The translations under genes were made by a program, and so were the position numbers. Under the pieces are notes generated by a model that was given only the letters and a program-made list of their open reading frames with translations, searched no databases and was not told where the DNA came from. Of a stretch of DNA of 15,643 nt, positions 1-8,748 are shown one piece after another (position 1 is the stretch's first letter; each line of letters begins with the position of its first letter). This DNA is from Phycisphaerae bacterium (lineage in GTDB: Bacteria > Planctomycetota > Phycisphaerae > UBA1845). The stretch lies in NCBI GenBank assembly GCA_021604825.1, contig BQJS01000112.1, positions 1 through 15,643 of the forward strand, written 5' to 3'.

Positions 1-16
1 CAACGGAGATTGACGC

Positions 17-1120
17 ATGGCAGTCAAGCGGATTGGAGTCCTGACCGGTGGAGGTGACTGCCCTGGTCTGAATGCGGTGATACGGGCGGTGTCCAAAACC
101 GCGATCAACGATCACGGGTGGGAAGTCATCGGTATCGAAGACGGCTTCATGGGGATCATTCGCAATCGCATGCATCCGCTCTCGATGAAGGATACGTCAA
201 ACATCCTGACGCAGGGCGGGACAATTCTCGGGACCAGCAACAAAGCCGACCCGGCGAACTTTATGGTTGGTATCGACGAAGATGGCAAGCCCGTGTTTGA
301 AGATGTGACGCCGCGATGCGTGGAACATGTTGCGGCGCGCGAGTTGGATGTGATCGTCTGCATCGGTGGCGATGGCACAATGAGCGGTGCGTCACACTTG
401 GTGACGACGGGGATTCGATGCATTGGCGTGCCCAAGACGATTGACAATGACCTGATGCACACCGAAGTCACGTTCGGATTTCATACCGCAGTTGAAATCG
501 CGACTGAAGCGCTGGACCGTATCCACACCACGGCGTCGAGCCACCATCGGGTGATGCTCGTTGAAATGATGGGGCGAAATGCGGGTTGGCTCACATTGTA
601 TGCAGGGGCCGCGAGTGGTGCGGATGTTATTCTGTTGCCGGAGATTCCTTACGATCTGGATGTCGTATGCGACTATTGCAAGACGCGCAGCAAGCGTGGC
701 AAAGCGTTTACGATCATTGCCGTTGCGGAAGGGGCGAAGCCGATCGGCGGCGACGTGGTGGTTGATCAGATCGTGGTGGACTCTCCGGATCCGATTCGCC
801 TCGGGGGCGTGAGTACGCAACTTGCACGTAAGATCGAAGAGAAGACGCGCCTGGAATGTCGGGCGACGGTGTTGGGCCATGTGCAGCGCGGAGGTACACC
901 GAGTGCTTACGACCGGGTGCTTGCAACGCAATTTGGTTTTCACGCCACGGAGTTGATTGCGTCGGAGCAGTTTGATCGGTTGGTAGTCATGCAGAAGGCG
1001 GAGTTATCCAGCGTGCCTATTACGGAAGTGGCTGACCAGCAACGGACGGTCGAGTTGGATGACCCACTCATTCGCGCATGCCAGGCGATTGGCGTGAGCT
1101 TTGGTACGGCCCATCTCTAA
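17..1120 (+). CDS. pfkA: 6-phosphofructokinase (PfkA family, probably ATP-using group III type)
   Basis: Phosphorylates fructose 6-phosphate to fructose 1,6-bisphosphate, the committed step of glycolysis, in the cytoplasm. The 367-residue protein is full length for the family. Visible motifs are GGGDCPGLN (11-19, phosphoryl-donor loop), GGDGT (117-121), PKTIDND (139-145, with catalytic D143), MGRNAGW (185-191) and GHVQRGG (287-293). The start ATG has GGAG 8 nt upstream. The two donor-selecting positions are mixed: Gly120, as in ATP enzymes, and Lys140, as in pyrophosphate enzymes. From known enzymes with this Gly/Lys pair, such as trypanosomal PFK, ATP is the more likely donor, but this is an inference. 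No partner gene is linked closely; the next gene starts 413 nt downstream behind its own predicted promoter. Family assignment is secure; donor specificity is not. Confidence 0.96.
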   Translation: MAVKRIGVLTGGGDCPGLNAVIRAVSKTAINDHGWEVIGIEDGFMGIIRNRMHPLSMKDTSNILTQGGTILGTSNKADPANFMVGIDEDGKPVFEDVTPRCVEHVAARELDVIVCIGGDGTMSGASHLVTTGIRCIGVPKTIDNDLMHTEVTFGFHTAVEIATEALDRIHTTASSHHRVMLVEMMGRNAGWLTLYAGAASGADVILLPEIPYDLDVVCDYCKTRSKRGKAFTIIAVAEGAKPIGGDVVVDQIVVDSPDPIRLGGVSTQLARKIEEKTRLECRATVLGHVQRGGTPSAYDRVLATQFGFHATELIASEQFDRLVVMQKAELSSVPITEVADQQRTVELDDPLIRACQAIGVSFGTAHL

Positions 1121-1533
1121 GTTGGCGACTTCTAAGATTGCGCATATCTCCAATCGATGCCGATTCAATGTCGGCAACGTGAACGTTGGGGCGTTTTGCG
1201 CCGCAGATGCACAAATCGCCCAAAATCCGGCCTTGCAATTCGCTCTATCTCGTTACTTGACAGAAACTTACAAATTTCGGCAGATTGACTGCCCCCTGCG
1301 CCCGCGCTACGATCGAAGTGGAGCCGTCGGGGATCGTTTCTCGGCGAACGGATGTATTCCCAAAACGCGATCGGGCGGCGGAATTCTGTAGACGTACGCC
1401 GCGCTGGGCCTGATTATCGTGTCCGGACGGAATTGCCATTGGCAAAGCCTTTATGCATTGTGGTCTGCATGCCGATGCGAGATATGGGGCCTTGCTGCAA
1501 AAGGGACTGTGCAGATTTCGGAGGTATTGAGCG
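1121..1533. other. Intergenic region / long leader between pfkA and prkA
   Basis: This 413-nt stretch has no convincing gene. Short open frames exist in it but lack ribosome sites and protein character. Near its start are small inverted repeats (GCCGA 1159-1163 with TCGGC 1171-1175, and GGCG/CGCC near 1190-1202). These could weakly end pfkA transcription, but no T-run follows. A promoter-like pair lies at 1285-1313. If it is used, prkA has a leader of about 210 nt. The ribosome site GGAGG for prkA is at 1520-1524. No riboswitch class was recognised. Confidence 0.6.
1285..1313 (+). promoter_or_regulatory. Predicted sigma70-type promoter for the prkA-yhbH-spoVR cluster
   Basis: TTGACT (1285-1290) and TACGAT (1308-1313) are separated by exactly 17 nt, matching 5/6 and 4/6 consensus positions. 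Transcription would start near 1320, about 210 nt ahead of the prkA ATG. A second TTGACA at 1257-1262 has no good -10 partner at normal spacing. This is sequence matching only; a starvation sigma factor could use the same -10. Confidence 0.5.
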
Positions 1534-3594
1534 ATGGCGAGCAAAAGTGAACTGATCGACCTTATCAATAGTAAGATCGACGTTAAGCGCTTCCACGATC
1601 AGCATTGGAAGGGCAGCATCTGGGACTACCTGGACTTGGTGGCGAAGAATCCCTCTATCGCCCGCAACGCATTCCAACGACTTTACGACATGATCCTCCA
1701 CTACGGGACCGAGCGGTACAAGGTCAATCGCGAGGACATGATTCGTTACAACTTCTTCACCGACCCGATCAACAACGGTGCCGACGGAATCTTCGGTCTC
1801 GACAAGACGCTGATGAATCTCGTCGATGTGTTTCGGTCGGCGGCATACGGGTATGGAACTGAGCGGAGAATTCTGCTTCTGCACGGGCCGGTGGGTTCGT
1901 CAAAGAGTACGATCGTGCGGTTGCTGAAGCGCGGCATCGAGCATTATTCAAAACTGGAAGAAGGCGCGGCGTACACATTTTCGTGGAAGGTGACCAATGC
2001 CGACGGCGTCGAACAACTCTGCCCGTGTCCGATGCATGAAGAACCGTTGAAGCTGATTCCGGTCGAAGCACGCGAAGAAGTTCTTAGTCGCATCAACGGC
2101 GACCTGCCCGAGAACCGTCGCATTCGAATCGAAGGGCACCTCGATCCGTTCTGTCGAAAAATGTTCGACGATTTACAAGTCAAGTACGAGGGCGATTGGA
2201 CCAAAGTGATGGACCACGTCGTCGTGCAGCGTTTGATACTCTCCGAAAAAGATCGACGCGGTATTGGGACGTTTCAACCGAAGGACGAAAAGAACCAGGA
2301 TTCGACCGAACTGACCGGTGACATCAACTACCGTAAGATCGCCGAATACGGCAGCGACAGTGATCCACGGGCGTTTAACTTCGACGGAGAGCTGAACGTC
2401 GCGAACCGTGGCGTTGTCGAGTTTATTGAAGTCCTCAAGCTGGACGTGGCGTTCTTGTATGACTTGCTCGGTGCGTCGCAGGAGCATTCGATTAAGCCCA
2501 AGAAGTTCGCCCAGACCGACATCGATGAGGTCATCATCGGGCATACCAACGAGCCGGAATACAAGAAGCTGCAAGCCAACGAGTTGATGGAGGCCTTCCG
2601 CGATCGCACGATTCGCATCGACGTGCCATACAACATCAAGCTTGCCGACGAAATCAAGATTTACGACAAGGATTTTAACAAGGACAAGATTCGAGGCGTA
2701 CACATCGCTCCGCATACCTTGGAGACTGCGGCGATGTGGGCGGTCCTGACCCGTTTGGAAGAACCGAAGAAAGCCGGCCTGAGCCTGATGCAAAAGCTCA
2801 AGCTTTATAATGGGCGGACGATTCCAAACTTCACCGAAGATTCGGTCCGCGAACTACGCGACGAAGCTCCGCGCGAAGGCATGCAGGGGATCTCACCGCG
2901 CTACATTCAAGATAAGATCTCGAACGCCCTCGTGTCAGATCAAGCCCAAGAAGAGAACTGCGTCAATCCATTTATGGTGATGAACGAACTCGAAAGCGGA
3001 TTGTCGCATCATAGTCTGATCAACGACGAAGAACTCAAGAAGCGCTATCGCGAGTTATTGGGCATGGTCAAAGAAGAATACGAAGACATCCTCAAGAGCG
3101 AAGTGCAGCGGGCGATCAGCGCCGACGAAGACGCCATCAAGCGGTTGTGCTCGAATTACATCGAAAACGTTCGAGCCTATACCCAGCACGAGAAGGTACG
3201 CAACAAATACACCGGTAAGGATGAGGAACCGGATGAGCGCTTGATGCGGTCGATCGAAGAAAAGATCGACATCCCCGAATCACGGAAAGACGACTTCCGC
3301 CAGGAAATCATGAATTACATCGGAGCGTTGTCACTCGATGGCAAGCGCTTCGAGTATCAGACCAACGCGCGCCTGCACAAGGCGTTGGAATTGAAGCTGT
3401 TTGAAGATCAGCGCGATACGATCAAACTCAAGAACGTGGTGTCCGGTGTCGTCGACGACGAAACGCAAGCGAAGATCGACGTCGTCAAGCAGCGCCTCAT
3501 CAAATACTTCGGGTACAACGAAACGAGCGCCACGGACGTGCTCAACTACGTCGCCAGCATCTTTGCAAGGGGCGACGCCGAAGCCAACGAATAG
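1534..3594 (+). CDS. prkA: PrkA family serine protein kinase / AAA+ ATPase (YeaG homolog)
   Basis: PrkA proteins combine an N-terminal AAA+ ATPase with a C-terminal kinase-like domain. They act in starvation responses (E. coli YeaG) and sporulation (Bacillus PrkA). From memory of the literature, the Bacillus protein has also been described as a Lon-like protease, so the biochemical role is unsettled. The 686-residue protein carries a Walker A GPVGSSKS (118-125), the family block [10 protein letters not shown] (163-172), a Walker B-region block [11 protein letters not shown] (292-302), a sensor-like GHTNE (336-340) and the arginine-rich [14 protein letters not shown] (353-366). The C-terminal PrkA domain follows from about 430. 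It is some 40-55 residues longer than the E. coli and Bacillus proteins. The ATG is fixed by GGAGG 9 nt upstream. It is the first gene of the conserved trio with yhbH and spoVR, which supports the call strongly. Confidence 0.96.
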   Translation: MASKSELIDLINSKIDVKRFHDQHWKGSIWDYLDLVAKNPSIARNAFQRLYDMILHYGTERYKVNREDMIRYNFFTDPINNGADGIFGLDKTLMNLVDVFRSAAYGYGTERRILLLHGPVGSSKSTIVRLLKRGIEHYSKLEEGAAYTFSWKVTNADGVEQLCPCPMHEEPLKLIPVEAREEVLSRINGDLPENRRIRIEGHLDPFCRKMFDDLQVKYEGDWTKVMDHVVVQRLILSEKDRRGIGTFQPKDEKNQDSTELTGDINYRKIAEYGSDSDPRAFNFDGELNVANRGVVEFIEVLKLDVAFLYDLLGASQEHSIKPKKFAQTDIDEVIIGHTNEPEYKKLQANELMEAFRDRTIRIDVPYNIKLADEIKIYDKDFNKDKIRGVHIAPHTLETAAMWAVLTRLEEPKKAGLSLMQKLKLYNGRTIPNFTEDSVRELRDEAPREGMQGISPRYIQDKISNALVSDQAQEENCVNPFMVMNELESGLSHHSLINDEELKKRYRELLGMVKEEYEDILKSEVQRAISADEDAIKRLCSNYIENVRAYTQHEKVRNKYTGKDEEPDERLMRSIEEKIDIPESRKDDFRQEIMNYIGALSLDGKRFEYQTNARLHKALELKLFEDQRDTIKLKNVVSGVVDDETQAKIDVVKQRLIKYFGYNETSATDVLNYVASIFARGDAEANE

Positions 3595-3682
3595 ATTCAA
3601 TGCGTCGAACTTGGGGGCGAAGCATGGGCAACAGATGGTCATTCGCCGCTCGCTTGAGGCATGGGGGTAATGCACAAACGCC

Positions 3683-4774
3683 ATGAAGATCGCCAAGGAC
3701 CACCAACGATTTCGTCAGATCGTCAAGGGGAAGATCCGCAAAGACTTGCGGAAGTTTCTCTCGCAGGGTGAGCTTCTAGGCCGTGAAGGCAAGCGTTCGA
3801 TCAGCATTCCCGTTCGCAACATCGACACGCCTCGATTCCGCTACGGCGACAACAGCGATTCCGGTGTCGGTAGCGGCGACGGTCAGCCGGGCGATGAAGT
3901 CGGTTCGGGCGAAGGGTTGGGACCGGGCGGCACGCAGGAAGGCCAGCACATCTTAGAAGTTGAAGTTGGTCTGGACGAGTTGGCGGACATCCTGGGCGAA
4001 GAACTGCAACTGCCCCGCATCCAACCGCGCGGGCGCAAGAACATCACTTCAGAGCGCGATCGCTATACCGGCATCAGGCAGTCTGGCCCCGAATCGCTAA
4101 GGCACTTCAAGCGCACGTTTCGCAAGGCACTGCGCCGGCAGATCATGAGCGGTGCTTACGACCCATCGCGTCCTCGTATCATCTTTGAACGTGGCGACAA
4201 AGTCTATCGAAGTTGGAAGACGGTGCGCAGTCCGCAATCCAATGCGGTCATTATTTACATGATGGACGTCTCCGGTTCGATGGGCAGTGAGCAGAAAGAG
4301 TTGGTGCGATTGGAGGCGTTTTGGATCGACGCGTGGCTGCGGCGCAACTACCAGGGCATCGAAAGTCGATACATCGTCCATGATGTTCGGGCGGGCGAAG
4401 TGGATCGCGAGACGTTCTTTCGATTGCGCGAGGACGGCGGGACGCGCATCTCGAGCGCGTTTCGATTGGCCCGCGATTTGCTCGAAACCACGTACGATGC
4501 CAACGAGTGGAACGTTTACCTCTTTCATTTTTCTGACGGAGACAACAGCAGCGAGTCGGACAGCCGCGAATGTTGCCGGATGTTGTCGGAAGACTTGTTG
4601 CCGCAGATCAATCTCTTTGGATATTGCCAGGTGGCCAGCGCTTACGGCAGCGGGAATTTTATCAACGTCCTGCATGAAAACCTGCCCGATATCGACAACT
4701 TGATCACGTCACGGGTCAATACCAAAGACGATATTTACGACAGCATCAAGACGTTTTTTGTGAGCGGTCAATAG
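3683..4774 (+). CDS. yhbH: YhbH/YeaH family protein (DUF444, VWA-like MIDAS domain)
   Basis: Member of the DUF444 family (Bacillus YhbH, E. coli YeaH), the usual partner of PrkA. The biochemical role is unknown; YhbH is linked to sporulation and YeaH to starvation survival. The 363-residue protein opens with a basic helix (to about 25). A Gly/Asp/Ser-rich, probably disordered stretch follows at 57-88. The C-terminal half is a VWA-like fold with a full metal-ion adhesion site: DVSGSM (D195, S197, S199), GGTRISS (T254) and FSDGDN (D285). Divalent metal binding is therefore expected. The ATG is 88 nt past prkA. Its ribosome site is poor: a GGGGG run at 3663-3667 lies about 15 nt upstream and serves an out-of-frame ATG at 3670 equally well. 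It is probably translated from the prkA transcript. Confidence 0.93.
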   Translation: MKIAKDHQRFRQIVKGKIRKDLRKFLSQGELLGREGKRSISIPVRNIDTPRFRYGDNSDSGVGSGDGQPGDEVGSGEGLGPGGTQEGQHILEVEVGLDELADILGEELQLPRIQPRGRKNITSERDRYTGIRQSGPESLRHFKRTFRKALRRQIMSGAYDPSRPRIIFERGDKVYRSWKTVRSPQSNAVIIYMMDVSGSMGSEQKELVRLEAFWIDAWLRRNYQGIESRYIVHDVRAGEVDRETFFRLREDGGTRISSAFRLARDLLETTYDANEWNVYLFHFSDGDNSSESDSRECCRMLSEDLLPQINLFGYCQVASAYGSGNFINVLHENLPDIDNLITSRVNTKDDIYDSIKTFFVSGQ

Positions 4775-4806
4775 ACTAGGAATGAAGCAGCCAATTGGCG
4801 GGCGAG

Positions 4807-6381
4807 ATGAAACGGGTCCTACCGAAAATCCTGGCGGAGTATGCAGAATCCATCGCGGAATATGCGCGCCTTGAAGGACTCGATTTCTACCCGACCATCT
4901 TCGAGATGCTCGAAAGCGACGAGATGAGCCAGGTGGCTGCCTACGGCGGATTCCCACAGCGCTATCCACATTGGCGCTTCGGGATGGAATACGACCGCCT
5001 TCGCAAGCAACATACGTATGGGCTTGGCAAGATTTACGAGATGGTGATCAACAACGACCCGTGCTATGCATACCTCTTGCGCGACAACGCCCTCGTCGAT
5101 CAGAAAACCGTCATCGCCCATGTCTACGGGCACTGCGATTTCTTCAAGAACAACCAATGGTTCTCGAAAACCAATCGCCGCATGATGGACGACATGGCCA
5201 ACCACGCCACGCGCGTCCGGCGTTACATTTCGCGCCACGGTCTGGACCCGGTCGAGGAATTCATCGACACCTGCCTGTCCGTCGAAAACTTGATCGACCC
5301 GCACTCGGTCTTCATGCAGCGGCGCGAAAGTCGATCGGCAACCAAGCAACGGGTTGCAGCCCATGAGCGCGGTGAAAGAGAAATCGCCGATGGCGAGAAA
5401 TATCCGGCGAAGTCGTACATGGATCGCTACATCAATCCTCCGACGCGTCCCGGAGACGAGGCCTCCGATCAGGACATGGAGGTCGAACTGAAACATCGCT
5501 CAGTTCCAGCCCATCCCATGCGCGACGTGCTGTTGTTTATTTTGGAGAACGCACCGCTGAAGGATTGGGAGGCTGACGTCCTTTCGATCGTGCGAAGCGA
5601 AGCGTACTACTTTGCACCGCAGGGCCAAACGAAGATCATCAACGAAGGTTGGGCGAGCTATTGGCACTCGACGATCATGACGCGTTATTGCCTGCAAGCC
5701 GAAGAGTTGGTGACGTATTGCGATCACCACTCCGGAACGCTCGCGACCAGTCCCGGTCGTATGAATCCGTACAAACTCGGTATCGAGTTGCTCCGCGATG
5801 TCGAAAAGCGTTGGAATACCGGGCGGTATGGCCCCGAATACGATGCCTGCGACGACATGGCCACGCGCCGAAACTGGGGAAAGGACAAAACCCCAGCAGG
5901 ACGCGTCGTGGGGAGAGGGTCGCCGGGGCGTGAAAAGATCTACCAAGTGCGCTCAATCTACAACGACGTGACTTTCCTCGACGAATTTCTAACACCCGAG
6001 TTTGTCGATGAGCAGAAGTTGTATCATTACCGCTACGACCCAACCACCGGGCGGATGGTCGTGGTCAACCGCGATTTCAACCGCATCAAGCAACAGATGC
6101 TATTCATGCTGACGAACCATGCCCAGCCCTACATTTACGTGCTCGACGGCAACTACCGAAATCGCGGGGAACTCTACCTCGGGCATCGTCACGGCGAAAT
6201 CGATCTGGATATCAAGTACGCCAAGGAAACGCTCAAAGCGCTTTACCGTTTGTGGCGGCGTCCGGTCCACATCGAAACGGTCATCGACGACGATCCAATC
6301 CTGTTCAGCTTCGACGGCGAGCAATCCACCCAGCAGAGTATCGATGACGCGACGTCGGTTCCAGCCAACTCGTTTGTCTAG
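4807..6381 (+). CDS. spoVR: SpoVR family protein (YcgB homolog)
   Basis: SpoVR takes part in spore cortex formation in Bacillus. The family is also widespread in non-sporulating bacteria beside prkA and yhbH, as here. Its molecular function is not established. The sequence shows the family blocks GGFPQRYPHWRFGM near the N-terminus, HVYGHCDFFKNN about 105-116, and NEGWASYWH about 279-287. The histidines HxxxH in the middle block, plus E and H in NEGWAxxxH, look like a metal-site arrangement; this is my inference. The C-terminal third has the conserved NRDFNRIKQQ and LYLGHRH stretches. Length is 524 residues from the ATG used here. A TTG at 4795 in the same frame would add four residues. Neither start has a strong ribosome site, and the gap to yhbH is only 32 nt, so coupling to upstream translation is likely. 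Confidence 0.94.
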   Translation: MKRVLPKILAEYAESIAEYARLEGLDFYPTIFEMLESDEMSQVAAYGGFPQRYPHWRFGMEYDRLRKQHTYGLGKIYEMVINNDPCYAYLLRDNALVDQKTVIAHVYGHCDFFKNNQWFSKTNRRMMDDMANHATRVRRYISRHGLDPVEEFIDTCLSVENLIDPHSVFMQRRESRSATKQRVAAHERGEREIADGEKYPAKSYMDRYINPPTRPGDEASDQDMEVELKHRSVPAHPMRDVLLFILENAPLKDWEADVLSIVRSEAYYFAPQGQTKIINEGWASYWHSTIMTRYCLQAEELVTYCDHHSGTLATSPGRMNPYKLGIELLRDVEKRWNTGRYGPEYDACDDMATRRNWGKDKTPAGRVVGRGSPGREKIYQVRSIYNDVTFLDEFLTPEFVDEQKLYHYRYDPTTGRMVVVNRDFNRIKQQMLFMLTNHAQPYIYVLDGNYRNRGELYLGHRHGEIDLDIKYAKETLKALYRLWRRPVHIETVIDDDPILFSFDGEQSTQQSIDDATSVPANSFV

Positions 6382-6592
6382 GCAAGACATTCAAAGCAGA
6401 TCATCGTCCATTCACATTGAAAACAGTCTAGTCCTCTTGGACGTATGCGCAATTCGCGTTCAGAATTGGTGGGTATCGGACACATGACCGGCTGTACTTT
6501 TGCGGCGCACCCGTCGGAATCGTACATAGTAGTTTGTCGGGTGCATCAGGAGAATGCCAGGCCGGCGTTGCGATATATCGGGGCTCGAGATC

Positions 6593-8632
6593 ATGTCGGA
6601 ACAACCCAACTTTGCAAAGATTCCAACATCGGCGGTACGGGCGTTGGCCGACGCCGAAGGTGGAAACATCGAAGTATACCTGCCATCGTCAGATGGTAAG
6701 GGGCCGGTGTTTTATTCAGACTCCGCACACGGCGGAAAGGGCCCGGACCTAAGTCGCCTGCTAGAAGGTGGCGTTTCGACGATCCTGGTGCGAAGCGACG
6801 AACTTCTCGAGTTCGAAAAATCCATTGAGAGTCGCATTGATACGATTCTCAGTAACCCAAACGTACCCGCCGTCGACAAAGCCGAAATCGTTCACAATGC
6901 CGGCACGTCCGCTGCGAAGAATCTACTGAGTTCGTCTGTGTCCAAGGACAGTTTGTCTCGGGCGAATAACTTGGTCGAAACCATTCTTTCGAGTGTGACG
7001 GGTGACGCTCGAATCGCTGGGCACATGTTTCAGATGGCCGGTCACGAACGGACGACAGCCAGTCACATGCAAATGGTTTCGACGCTGGCGATCTTGTTTG
7101 GGTACGAATTATTCGGAAGCGATGAAAAGCTCCTCAGGGCGCTGGGCTTGGCTGGCATGCTGCACGACATTGGCAAGCTTTCAATCCCCGCCGATGTGTT
7201 GAATCGTCCCGGACCACTTTCGCAGGAGGAAGTGTTGCTCCTGCAACAGCATCCAATCGAAGGCGTGCGGCTTATCGGTGACGATGATTGCGTTCCGCCC
7301 ATCGCGCGGCAGTTCATTCTCCAGCATCACGAACGCATCGACGGACGCGGTTATCCGCTCGGAATCTCTGGTGACGAAATCCTGCCAGGTTCGCGTGCAC
7401 TAAGCATTGTCGATTCATTTCACGCCATGATTGGACCACGGGCGTATCGATCGCAACTGGGCGTCACTGAGGCCAACCGCGTCATGGGCTACCAAGCCAA
7501 CCGCCAGTTCGACGCCGACATGCTCAAATGTTGGACAAGCCTTTGTGAAAAGAAGGAGGCGGCTGTTTCCAATAGCGAACGAGTCGCTGGCGCCAGTGAC
7601 GACGGTGAAGAAGACACATCCGCCCGTCACGAAAACGCGCTGAAGCGGGCGGGCCGACTGTCTGTTCATCAACGGCGACCACGCCATCGGTTTCGGGGCA
7701 CGTCGGTGGTTCGATGCATGCACGCCGGTTCGCTCAATTCGGCGGAGTCGGGGATTGGCGAATTCGGAGCGTGTGTATTCGATCTATCCCGGGGTGGCAT
7801 GTGCGTACTGAGTGCTCATCCGTTGTACCGTGGCGAGATTCTAAACGTACGTATGAGGGTCGGAAAGGATTACGAATGGCTCAAGACGATGGTCTCGTGG
7901 TCGCGCCGACACGAGGAGAACGTCTTCAAAGTCGGACTGCGATTCCTTGGACGTATCGATGAGCATTCTATTCACGAGCGGACCGATGTGATTCCGATGG
8001 GCGGTTATATTTCAGTTACGACTTCTGACGACGAAGCGGCAAGTGACACGCAGGACGCCAAGCCAACCGTCAAATCAGAGTCACAGAGTCGCAGCGACAT
8101 TGCTTCGGCGATCACGCAGCTCGAAACCATCGCCCAAAAACGCGACCAGTCGATATCGGCGCAGCAGGTGGTCATCGCGCTGTCAATGTCGAACGACAAA
8201 CCCGTTCGGATCAAAGCGATCGATATTTTGTCCACGATGGGCGGGCGGGCGACGCGCAGCGCTTTGGTTGACCTTCTCCATGACGCCGACATCGATGTGC
8301 GCGAGCGGGCGATCTTTGCGGTGGGGATCGGTAAGATTTACGAATCTGCGTCGGCGCTTCGGGGCCTCCTGGATGATCCGGAAGAGAAAATCGCGCTCAA
8401 TGCGGCTGGTGCCCTCGGGCAGATGAACGATTGGAGTGGTTTCAATTTCGTCGCCAAGACGATGGAGGGCAACGGAAAACACGTGCGGTTGGCCGTCCGG
8501 GCATTCAGTGACATCACCCAGCACCGATTCAGTTCGAATCGCGATGGCATTGCCTCGGCGAAGCGCTATCTCAAAGCCAAACGCAAAGAACTGGAAGGCC
8601 GAGCCAGCGGCGCGATGGCCGGCGCGCGCTAG
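6593..8632 (+). CDS. HD-GYP c-di-GMP phosphodiesterase with PilZ domain and HEAT-like repeats
   Basis: Predicted to hydrolyse the second messenger cyclic di-GMP and to bind it through a separate domain. Domain order in 679 residues: an N-terminal region (1 to about 130) like that preceding many HD-GYP domains; HD-GYP (about 140-320) with HDIGK (191-195) and the full HHE..DGRGYP signature (245-255), so catalysis looks intact; a linker; PilZ (about 360-465) with both binding motifs, RxxxR (R362-R366) and DxSxxG (D397, S399, G402); then about four HEAT-like helical pairs (about 525-645), a probable protein-docking surface. No membrane segment or signal peptide is seen, so it should be cytosolic. 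The start chosen is MSEQPNF. An in-frame ATG at 6554 has AGGAGA touching it, too close for normal initiation. The 172 nt after spoVR hold no clear promoter or terminator, so co-transcription with the trio is possible. Confidence 0.9.
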   Translation: MSEQPNFAKIPTSAVRALADAEGGNIEVYLPSSDGKGPVFYSDSAHGGKGPDLSRLLEGGVSTILVRSDELLEFEKSIESRIDTILSNPNVPAVDKAEIVHNAGTSAAKNLLSSSVSKDSLSRANNLVETILSSVTGDARIAGHMFQMAGHERTTASHMQMVSTLAILFGYELFGSDEKLLRALGLAGMLHDIGKLSIPADVLNRPGPLSQEEVLLLQQHPIEGVRLIGDDDCVPPIARQFILQHHERIDGRGYPLGISGDEILPGSRALSIVDSFHAMIGPRAYRSQLGVTEANRVMGYQANRQFDADMLKCWTSLCEKKEAAVSNSERVAGASDDGEEDTSARHENALKRAGRLSVHQRRPRHRFRGTSVVRCMHAGSLNSAESGIGEFGACVFDLSRGGMCVLSAHPLYRGEILNVRMRVGKDYEWLKTMVSWSRRHEENVFKVGLRFLGRIDEHSIHERTDVIPMGGYISVTTSDDEAASDTQDAKPTVKSESQSRSDIASAITQLETIAQKRDQSISAQQVVIALSMSNDKPVRIKAIDILSTMGGRATRSALVDLLHDADIDVRERAIFAVGIGKIYESASALRGLLDDPEEKIALNAAGALGQMNDWSGFNFVAKTMEGNGKHVRLAVRAFSDITQHRFSSNRDGIASAKRYLKAKRKELEGRASGAMAGAR

Positions 8633-8668
8633 GGCGTTCTCTCGGCGAGTCCAGCGGACGCCCAATTT

Positions 8669-8748
8669 GTCACTCCCGCGCACGCGGGAGTCCAGAAAAG
8701 GGGAAGACCATCGTGTGGCGCCTGGATTCCCGCGTGCGCGGGAATGAC
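8669..8748. repeat. REP-like palindrome doublet (inverted pair) between convergent genes
   Basis: Two 27-nt elements (8669-8695 and 8722-8748) lie in opposite orientation, 26 nt apart. They match at 25 of 27 positions when one is reverse-complemented. Each is itself a palindrome: an 8-bp stem (CTCCCGC/GCGGGAG core in the first, TTCCCGC/GCGGGAA in the second) around a 4-nt loop. The arrangement is like a REPIN, and the core resembles the ATTCCC..GGGAAT repeats dispersed in many genomes. The pair can also fold into one long hairpin able to stop transcription from both sides, fitting its place between the HD-GYP and pilT genes. Confidence 0.8.

Noticed and set aside
3670..3771. 33-codon frame (ATG at 3670) overlapping the yhbH start, close behind a GGGGG run
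   Set aside because: It lies out of frame with yhbH, has no protein character, and is short enough to occur by chance; the G-run may simply be a poor ribosome site for yhbH.
4819..5496. 225-codon antisense frame under spoVR, and similar long antisense frames at 392-943, 2173-2793 and 8183-8809
   Set aside because: They mirror strongly recognised genes on the other strand and show no family motif; they follow from codon bias in the real genes.
6554..6592. Upstream in-frame ATG for the HD-GYP gene with AGGAGA directly before it
   Set aside because: The ribosome site touches the start codon, leaving no spacing, and the 13 extra residues do not look like part of the protein.
6382..6592. Promoter-like pieces between spoVR and the HD-GYP gene (TTGAAA at 6417, CATAGT near 6525)
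   Set aside because: None forms a -35/-10 pair with acceptable match and spacing.
8632..8663. GGGCGT/ACGCCC inverted repeat right after the HD-GYP stop as a terminator
   Set aside because: The stem is six pairs with a 20-nt loop and only a weak T stretch; the adjacent REP-like doublet is a better candidate.
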